The notes beneath the pieces are model-generated. The model saw only the letters and a program-made list of their open reading frames with translations, had not been told where the DNA came from and searched no databases. A DNA stretch of 40,679 nucleotides. Origin: Dyella sp. ASV24. GTDB taxonomy: Bacteria > Pseudomonadota > Gammaproteobacteria > Xanthomonadales > Rhodanobacteraceae. The translations under genes were made by a program, and so were the position numbers. The DNA is taken from positions 1 through 40,679 of the forward strand of contig NZ_JAELTQ010000028.1 in the NCBI RefSeq assembly GCF_016428905.1. The letters are read 5' to 3'. Below are positions 35,201 to 40,679 of this stretch, one piece after another (the stretch's first letter is position 1; every line of letters starts with the position of its first letter).

Positions 35201-38200
35201 AGATGCGCCATTAGTGGCGCCCGAGATGTCGAAGATCGCGTTGCCCGCCACATCCACGCTGGACGAGCCGGCGAGGCTGCCAGGGCCCAACAGTGCCAGC
35301 GTGCCCGCGCTGATGGTAGTGCTGCCGGTATACGTATTGGCATCCAGCAGGGTCAACGTACCTGCACCGCTCTTGGTGAGCGCGCCGCTGCCACCGATGG
35401 TGCCAAAGACCATGAGGTCAGCATCCGTTTGCAGCGTGCCATTGCCCGCCAGGTTCATCGATCGATTCGTGACAAACGCGGTCGTGTTCTCCAGCGTGCC
35501 GCCCTGGAACGTAATGTTGCCTGCGAGATCGCCCAGATTGGCGTTGCTGGAAATGGACAGCGTGCCGCCATTGATCGTCGTGCCGCCGGTATAGGTGTTG
35601 GCGCCACTTAGAACCAAGGTGCCCAGATCGGCCTTGGTCAGGCCATCGCTGCCGGCCACGATGTTGTCGATGCGCGCCGTCATGCTGGCGCCGGCACTGG
35701 ATCCGTCGCCAACGCGGATCACCGGTGCGTTGCCGTTGCTGCCCACGAGCGTGAGCGTGTCGCCGTTCATCGTGTATCCATTCACTGCGAACTGCATGCC
35801 GGTGGCGCTGACGCTGCCTGCGCTACTGTCCACTGTCACCGTGCCTGCCGTGCCGCCAAAGAGGGCGAAGCCCGGCTGCGGCTGCATGGCGCCGTTCGGC
35901 AGGTTGGCAGTGACGGTGGTCCACATGGGCGAGGTAGCGGACCAGGTGCCGCTGCCACCGCCCATCTGCGTTGCCGACGCCTGGCCGTTGGCGTTCCACG
36001 CATTGAGCGTGAAACCGGTGCTATCGATCAGGTTGATCTGCTTCTGTGACGTGAGGTACTGCAACTGCAGCTGCTCGCCAGCGGGGACGGAGCCAAGCGT
36101 CAGGCCGCCATTCGCCGTGGTGAGCGTGCCGCTGTAGCCGAACAGGTTGTACAGGCCAGCACCCATGCCGCCGGCATTGGTGATGTTCAGCGTGGCGCCG
36201 TTCAAGCTGAGGTTGCCGCCGACGTGGATGCTGTCGCCGCTGCCGAGGGTCTGCTGAGTGGTGCCGGGAGCGCCAAACGAAAAGTTCAGCAGGCTGCCCT
36301 GCGCCGCGCTGAAATCGCCGTTGACGGTGAGCGTGCCGATGGAATCACCCGGCTCCACGATGCCGCCGGACAACAGGTCGACATTGCCGCCGATGGTGCC
36401 GTGACCGCGCAAGGTGGCGTTGGCATCCACCGTGACGTTGCCGCCCAGCGCTGCGCCATTGCCGGCAACGCTGCCGACCACCAATGTGCCCGACGACACG
36501 GTGGTGCTACCGCCGAAACCGCCACTGTTGCCGTCAAGCGTCAGCGTTCCACTGCCGGCTTGAGTCAGCGTGCCCGTACCGGAGATCACGCCGCTGAAAT
36601 CCACCGCATCGCTGCGGTTGAACACCAGTGCGCCGTTGTTCGCCACATCGCCGGCGAGCGAACCGCTGGTGCCGCCGTTGCCGAGCGTCAGCGTGCCAGC
36701 GCTGCCAATGGTGGTGGTGCCCGTATAGGTGTTGTTTCCGGTGAGCGTTTCCGCACCCGCTTGCAAGGTGACACCACCTGAGCCGCTGATCACACCGCTG
36801 AAGCTGCCGCTGGCGGCGGTCAGCGCAAGCGACTGCTGGCCGAGAGTGATATTGCCGCTGCCATCGAGCGAGCTGATCGACGCACCGCTGGTCGTGGCCG
36901 AGATGTCGAGCGTGCCGCCGCTTGCCACGTTTACGTCGGACGAACTGGCGATGCTGCCGCTGCCCGACAAGGCCAGCGTGCCGCCATGGATCGCGGTGAT
37001 GCCGGAGTAGGTGTTGACGCCGCTGAAGGTTTCCGTGCCGTTCTGCAGGGTCACGCCACCGCTGCCACTGATGGTGCCGCTGAAGTTGCTGTTGTTGTCG
37101 CCGCTGGCGTTGCTCAGCGTGAGCGTTCGCTGGCCAAGCACGACGCTGCCGTTGTCTGTCAACGACGTGATCGATGCGCCGGTGGTGGTGCCGGAGATGT
37201 CGAAGACGCTGTTGTATACGTCCACATAGGAGGAGTTGGCGATACTGCCACTGCCCGACAAGGCCAGCGTGCTTGGGCCGATCCAGGTGATTCCGGTGTA
37301 GGTATTGATGCCGGTCAGTGTCACCGTTCCTGTGCCTCCCACACTCAGTAGGCCGGCACCGGAGACAATGCCGCCATAGGTGTAGTTGCTGGCGAGACGG
37401 AACCCGAATGTGCCGTCGTTCGCCACGTCGCTCATGATCGAACCGGTCTGCGCGTTGTTGCCCACCACCAGAGCGCCCCCGGCAGCAATTGTGGTCAGGC
37501 CGGTATAGGTGTTGTTTCCTGCGAGGTACATGGCGCCATTGAGCACGGTGAGGCCGCCTGTGCCGCTGATCACGCCGTTGAAGAGGTTGCTGCTGCCTTC
37601 GGCATCCACCGTAAGCGTTTGCTGGCCGAGGTTGATGTTTCCGTAACCGGCGAACGTGCCGGTCGTTGCACCCGAGGTGGTGCCTGAAATGTCGAAGGTC
37701 GCGCCGCTTCCGACGTTGAAGTAAGACGAGTTGGCGATGCTGCCGCTGCCCGTCAAGGCTAGCGTGCCCGCGTTGATCGAGGTCATTCCGCTGTAGGTGT
37801 TGTTGCCCGTCAGCGTCAGGATGCCCGTGCCTTGCTGTATCAGCGAGCCGTTGCCTGAGATCGCGCTGGCATAGCTCACGTTGTCGCTGTGATTGAAGAT
37901 CAGGCCCGTGCTATTGGTCACGTTGCCGGTGAGCGTGCCAGTGGTGCCGCCGCTGCCTACCTGCAAGGTGCCGCCGTTGATGGTCGTGCCGCCAGCGCCG
38001 AGGGCGTTCATCGTGCCGGTGAGTACGGTGTTTCCAGCGGCATTCAATGTGACGGCATTGCCGCTGACACCACCTTCGATCGTCAGCGCACCAGCGGAAC
38101 TCAGCGCCACCGTGCCGGTTCCGTCCCCCACTGAACTGGACGTCTGGATGTCCAGTGTGCCGCTCGTGGTGCTTAGGCTTGTGCCACCCGAACTGCCGTT

Positions 38201-40679
38201 GACGAGACCGATGACCGACAGCGCGCTGCCGTTGGTCAGGCTGAAGCCGTTGGCGACAATATTGCTCAGTTGATTGATGCGGTTGTTGCTGGACGTCAGC
38301 GTCATCGCGCCGGTGGATGTGCCGGACAGACCTGCGGCCAGGATGGAGCCCGTTCCTGTCTGCACGATATTGCCGCCCGAGCCCAGCATCAGGTTGCCGC
38401 TGGCGTTGATGGCGCCGAGCGTCAGGTTGCCCGCGTTGTAGAGGGATACGGTGCTGCCCGTGGCCGTGAGTGCGCCAGTGAAGTTGTTGCCTGTATTTGC
38501 CAGTGCGATAGCGCTACCGCTGTTGAGCGTGATCGATCCCGCGCTGGCGGCTTGCGTGATCGCAGTGCTGGCGGATTGCGATATACCGTTGCCTGATAGC
38601 GATAGGGAACCGTTGCCTACCGTCACATTGCCGAGTGTCAGCGGTCCGCCATTGGTCAGCATCACGTTGTTGGTGCCGGTGTTGCTTAGGCTCACCGCGC
38701 CCATGAACTGGTTGTATGTGTTGTTTAACGTGATCGCAGCGTTTCCAGCACTGAAGGACGACGCGCCCGAAACGGTAAAGGCTTGGGATTGGGCAAGGGC
38801 ACCGTTGAGCGTGGTGATCGACAGCGGGCCCGAGATAAAGAGCGCATTAGCTGCAGTGAAACTTCCGCTGTTCGTGGAAAGACTGGTCAGTCCGCTGATC
38901 GCGCCACCGAAGCTGACTGCTCCACCGGTGTTCGCGTTCAGTGCGTAATTGCCGTTGACTGTCGAGCTAAAATTGATCGCGCCATTGCCGGCGCTCGTGG
39001 CTGTCACGTTGCCCTGCAGCGTCACACCATTGCTGTAGGTCTGCGCGCCCGTCGTGGTGACGTTGCCTGCCAGGGTGATGCCTCCGTTGCCGCTGACAAG
39101 CAGGCTATTGAGCGGCGCCAAGTTGCCCACCGCGCCTCCCAGGGCTACGGTGCCTCCGGCATGAATGGTTAGCCCATAGGCGCCATCCACGCTGGAGGAA
39201 AGGGTGACGTTCCCACTGCCGCTGCTGCTGAGCGTTGTGTTGTTGTCGAGTGCCACCGCAGCGTTGTACGTCTGCGCACCCGAGGTGGAGACACTGCCGC
39301 CCAGCGTGGCGCCCGTGGTTGCGGTGACGCTCAGCGAGGTCAGCGCGTTGCTGCTGCCAATGGTTCCACCAAGGGTGGTCATCGGCGCGGTGATCGCGAG
39401 GCTGTAGCCGCCATCAAGCGGGGATCGCATGGTGATCGAGCTGGCGCTGGTCAGGCTGAGGTTATTGCCCAGCATCACCTGACCCACGCCATAGGTTTGA
39501 TTACCGATGCTGGTGCTGACGTTGGCGTTGAGCGTGAGAATGCCGGGCCCTTCGGCATTGAAGTTTCCGCTGGTGCCGTTGATGGGTGAAGCCACCAGCA
39601 GGTTGGCGCCAGCGTCCACCTGCAGGTTGCCACCGCCATTGGCGCCCAGGGTGAGGGCGTGACTGAGCACGAAGCTCTGGGTGGCTTCCAGCGTGCCGCC
39701 CTGATCAAGGGTGACCGCGCCAAGCGTGCTGCCGAGCGCACCATCGCTCGACACCGCCAGTGTTCCCAGTTTGATGGTCCACGGCGTCAGGGCTCCGGTG
39801 GTGCCGCTCAAGGTCCACACGCCGGTGCCGTTGACCAGATAGTTGGTGAAGCCGTAGTACTGCGTGGAGCCGCTGTAGGACGCGGGTAGCCCAGGGGCAA
39901 TCGCTGAGGCGTTGAATGTGCCATTCGCGACGCCACCCAATACGAGTGTGTCGCCGCCATTGAGCGTACCGCTGGTGCTGATCACATTGCCGGTGAACGT
40001 GTAGCCGTTCTGCAGGGTCAGCGTATTGCCGCCGCCGGACAGATCTACCGCATCGGCCTGCGCACCCGTGCCGCCGCTGGCTTTGCCGCCCCGGATGGTG
40101 TTGCTGTTGGTGATTGACGAACCACCCGTGGTAACGACGCCAACGCCACCATTGCCCACCGTGCCTCCGGTGCCCCCGTTGCCGCCATTGATGACGCCGC
40201 TGTTTGTCAGGCTGAAACCGTTGCCACTGACACCCGCGCCGCCTGCACCACCACGAGCGACGCCATAGCCGCCTGTGCTGGTGCCGCCGTTGCCGCCAAC
40301 GCCACCGTTAATGGTGCCACCGTTGTTCAGGCTGGAGCCGCTGCCGCTGATGTTGACACCGGTGCCGCCACTGCCGCCGCCACCGCCGGCGTAATAGGCG
40401 CCGCCACCCGCGCCACCGGCGCCGCCGCTGATATTGCCCGCGTTGGTCAGGCTGGTATTGACGTTGCTCACGTTGAAGCCGGTGCCGCCAGCGCCGCCAG
40501 CACCGCCGCCCGACGGGTTCATCCCACCGGACGCGCCGGTACCGCCTGCACCGCCATTGGACGAAGCGCCACTGGCGACGCACAGCGTTGCGTTGTTGAC
40601 GCTGCTGCCGTAGCCAGCGGTGCCTGGGGCGCCGGTGCCACCGGTGGTTCCGGTGGCGTTGATCAGTGTCGCGCCTGTC
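32243..40679 (-). CDS. Giant type V autotransporter with repeat passenger, N-terminus outside window
   Basis: At least 2811 residues are readable, and the frame is still open at the right edge, so the first in-window ATG (40522) is not the true start and the signal peptide is missing. In protein order: a Gly-rich region (40679 to about 40040; units such as NISGGAGGAGGG and TINGGVGGNGG); a filamentous-haemagglutinin-like beta region (about 40000-38000); block A of passenger-associated repeats (about 37800-36600); a cap-like motif LRGHGTIGGN near 36400; a linker with W-rich segments; block B (about 35600-33900); a second cap LRGHGTINGN near 33690; and a C-terminal beta-barrel (about 33060-32243) ending LTWMF, the terminal Phe of a Bam substrate. 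A surface adhesin or aggregation factor is likely; no catalytic motif is seen. Confidence 0.95.
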   Translation of the reverse strand, partial: TGATLINATGTTGGTGAPGTAGYGSSVNNATLCVASGASSNGGAGGTGASGGMNPSGGGAGGAGGTGFNVSNVNTSLTNAGNISGGAGGAGGGAYYAGGGGGSGGTGVNISGSGSSLNNGGTINGGVGGNGGTSTGGYGVARGGAGGAGVSGNGFSLTNSGVINGGNGGTGGTVGNGGVGVVTTGGSSITNSNTIRGGKASGGTGAQADAVDLSGGGNTLTLQNGYTFTGNVISTSGTLNGGDTLVLGGVANGTFNASAIAPGLPASYSGSTQYYGFTNYLVNGTGVWTLSGTTGALTPWTIKLGTLAVSSDGALGSTLGAVTLDQGGTLEATQSFVLSHALTLGANGGGNLQVDAGANLLVASPINGTSGNFNAEGPGILTLNANVSTSIGNQTYGVGQVMLGNNLSLTSASSITMRSPLDGGYSLAITAPMTTLGGTIGSSNALTSLSVTATTGATLGGSVSTSGAQTYNAAVALDNNTTLSSSGSGNVTLSSSVDGAYGLTIHAGGTVALGGAVGNLAPLNSLLVSGNGGITLAGNVTTTGAQTYSNGVTLQGNVTATSAGNGAINFSSTVNGNYALNANTGGAVSFGGAISGLTSLSTNSGSFTAANALFISGPLSITTLNGALAQSQAFTVSGASSFSAGNAAITLNNTYNQFMGAVSLSNTGTNNVMLTNGGPLTLGNVTVGNGSLSLSGNGISQSASTAITQAASAGSITLNSGSAIALANTGNNFTGALTATGSTVSLYNAGNLTLGAINASGNLMLGSGGNIVQTGTGSILAAGLSGTSTGAMTLTSSNNRINQLSNIVANGFSLTNGSALSVIGLVNGSSGGTSLSTTSGTLDIQTSSSVGDGTGTVALSSAGALTIEGGVSGNAVTLNAAGNTVLTGTMNALGAGGTTINGGTLQVGSGGTTGTLTGNVTNSTGLIFNHSDNVSYASAISGNGSLIQQGTGILTLTGNNTYSGMTSINAGTLALTGSGSIANSSYFNVGSGATFDISGTTSGATTGTFAGYGNINLGQQTLTVDAEGSSNLFNGVISGTGGLTVLNGAMYLAGNNTYTGLTTIAAGGALVVGNNAQTGSIMSDVANDGTFGFRLASNYTYGGIVSGAGLLSVGGTGTVTLTGINTYTGITWIGPSTLALSGSGSIANSSYVDVYNSVFDISGTTTGASITSLTDNGSVVLGQRTLTLSNASGDNNSNFSGTISGSGGVTLQNGTETFSGVNTYSGITAIHGGTLALSGSGSIASSSDVNVASGGTLDISATTSGASISSLDGSGNITLGQQSLALTAASGSFSGVISGSGGVTLQAGAETLTGNNTYTGTTTIGSAGTLTLGNGGTSGSLAGDVANNGALVFNRSDAVDFSGVISGTGTLTQAGSGTLTLDGNSGGFGGSTTVSSGTLVVGSVAGNGAALGGNVTVDANATLRGHGTIGGNVDLLSGGIVEPGDSIGTLTVNGDFSAAQGSLLNFSFGAPGTTQQTLGSGDSIHVGGNLSLNGATLNITNAGGMGAGLYNLFGYSGTLTTANGGLTLGSVPAGEQLQLQYLTSQKQINLIDSTGFTLNAWNANGQASATQMGGGSGTWSATSPMWTTVTANLPNGAMQPQPGFALFGGTAGTVTVDSSAGSVSATGMQFAVNGYTMNGDTLTLVGSNGNAPVIRVGDGSSAGASMTARIDNIVAGSDGLTKADLGTLVLSGANTYTGGTTINGGTLSISSNANLGDLAGNITFQGGTLENTTAFVTNRSMNLAGNGTLQTDADLMVFGTIGGSGALTKSGAGTLTLLDANTYTGSTTISAGTLALLGPGSLAGSSSVDVAGNAIFDISGATNGASIVSLGGSGNVQLGQRSLTLTQGNGNFAGVIGGTGGLTLTDGTETLSGTNTYTGITAINGGTLALSGTGSIAHSSDVNVAANATFDISSTTNGASIVSLDGNGNVNLGQRSLTLTQSNGSFGGVIGGTGGLIMQNGSQVLTGVNTYSGVTSITGGTLALSGHGSLASSSDINVTGSALLDISGTTNGASIVSLDGSGDVNLGQQSLTLTGAKGSFSGVIGGAGGLNLAGGTEILTGTNTYAGTTTIGSGSTLQIGNGGTTGAIAGDVTNNGSLVFNRSNAVNVARVISGAGALTQAGSGTLTLSGANAYTGATTISTGTLALSGNGSIAPSSSVNVAGNASFDISGTTSGASIVSLNGNGNVSLGQQSLTLTQANGSFGGVIGGSGGLVLQGGAESLTGANTYTGGTVINAGTLKGNTVSLQGNIVDNGNLEFDQASDGIYAGMLSGAGNFTKSGSGMLVLNGQNSFTGVTSITAGTLEVGDAATPGASLGGAVNVGNQGTLRGHGTINGNVVNNGIVRPGGSIGTLTINGNFTQTSTGQFQVDTAADGTGSRLVVNGAVSLGGSALLILPSSDWKANSNYELLTATGSITGQFTTVSSNFAFVNPTLQYGQNEVGLTLVRNNVSFPSVAGTSNAKGVASATESLGAGQPVYDAVVTLDNATAAKAFEQLQGDIHASTRTAILENDRYVRDAIGAHLLGVSNQATSQTASNDAGVTAWTSAWGHWGSHDSDGNATALNSNGSGVVVGADLGVMGNSRLGAVLGSGQGTARSATPDTSAHHLDTYAGLYGDTMLGAVRLQGGAVYGWQKVNTSRTLAFGNVNGHADSRYNANTTQVFADASYEFALGRSTIAPFANIAYDRVSTDAVHENGNVAALDVASDDSAVTVSTLGVRGSFQLDDRGGLRANVSAGWQHASGDVTPVANERFAAGGNVFSVSGVPVAKNAAAISGGISFQVTPSVTVDATYGGQFGHQATDQSARMSLTWMF
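33995..35332 (-). repeat. Passenger repeat block B (282-bp units with one 207-bp unit)
   Basis: The conserved Tyr codon of the NTYxG motif (Ala-Tyr in one copy) falls at 35330, 35048, 34766, 34484, 34277 and 33995. Spacings are 282, 282, 282, 207 and 282 bases, that is 94-residue units with one 69-residue unit. The long unit contains SGSIA.SS.VNV, DISGTT.GASIVSL and LGQQSLTLT; the short one contains VFNRS.AV and a GAGALTQAGSGTLTL segment. Confidence 0.9.
36725..37795 (-). repeat. Passenger repeat block A (282-291-bp units with one 207-bp unit)
   Basis: The same NTYxG Tyr codon occurs at 37793, 37505, 37298, 37007 and 36725, spaced 288, 207, 291 and 282 bases. The 207-base unit thus recurs between long units just as in block B, pointing to duplication of a multi-unit segment rather than of single repeats. 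The array is in frame and coding throughout. Confidence 0.9.

Noticed and set aside
33999-37229. Series of 93-residue plus-strand reading frames rich in Pro, Leu and Val
   Set aside because: They are the antisense of the 282-bp passenger repeats; their regular length and similarity come from the repeat period. They lack ribosome-binding sites and protein-family features.
33995-37795. Regularly spaced repeats as a possible CRISPR array
   Set aside because: Units are 207-291 bp, coding and in frame, with no short repeat/unique spacer pattern and no cas genes.

Overview
The window looks like a chromosomal segment of a high-GC gammaproteobacterium, most likely Lysobacterales (Rhodanobacteraceae, Dyella/Luteibacter/Rhodanobacter-like). 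The basis is gene content (NodT-type RND operon, DUF3772 MscS channel, large autotransporter, DUF6496 protein) and GC-rich hairpin repeats of a kind common in that order. This is inferred from protein character, not from a search. I see no rRNA, tRNA, CRISPR array, integrase or transposase.

Layout. 1-5493 (+): a chaperone-usher fimbrial cluster (3' end of a pilin, usher, PapD-like chaperone, two-domain minor pilin/adhesin) with visibly lower GC than the rest. 5650-6751 (-): an RNase Sa/barnase-type ribonuclease, its barstar inhibitor and a YbcJ-like S4 protein in overlapping or nearly contiguous order. 6808-11082 (-): a DUF72 protein, an AraC regulator and a large MscS channel. 11176-12894: endonuclease V facing a translationally coupled PadR/Fur-like regulator pair with a His6 stretch and twin palindromic operator candidates. 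13286-15145 (+): an exporter-type ABC transporter with an inverted pair of REP-like repeats on each side. 15491-17080: a DUF6496 basic protein converging on a TetR/thioesterase pair. 17167-18878 (-): a membrane-anchored catalase-family peroxidase fused by a TAATG junction to cytochrome b561. 19064-25306: an exported amidohydrolase with a divergent LysR, a second LysR, an exported M20D peptidase and an outer-membrane porin-like protein, probably a scavenging module for amide or peptide-type substrates. 25627-32182: a TetR regulator divergent from a complete tripartite RND efflux operon. 32243 to beyond the right edge (-): a giant type V autotransporter of at least 2811 residues whose N-terminus lies outside the window.

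The themes are cell-surface adhesion (fimbriae, autotransporter), envelope transport and stress (MscS, ABC, RND, peroxidase/b561), and local regulators sitting beside their likely targets. Nothing here is a clearly unprecedented system. The most worthwhile leads are the modular two-block passenger of the autotransporter, the His-rich PadR plus C-terminally truncated Fur-like pair, and the paired inverted repeats around the ABC transporter gene.
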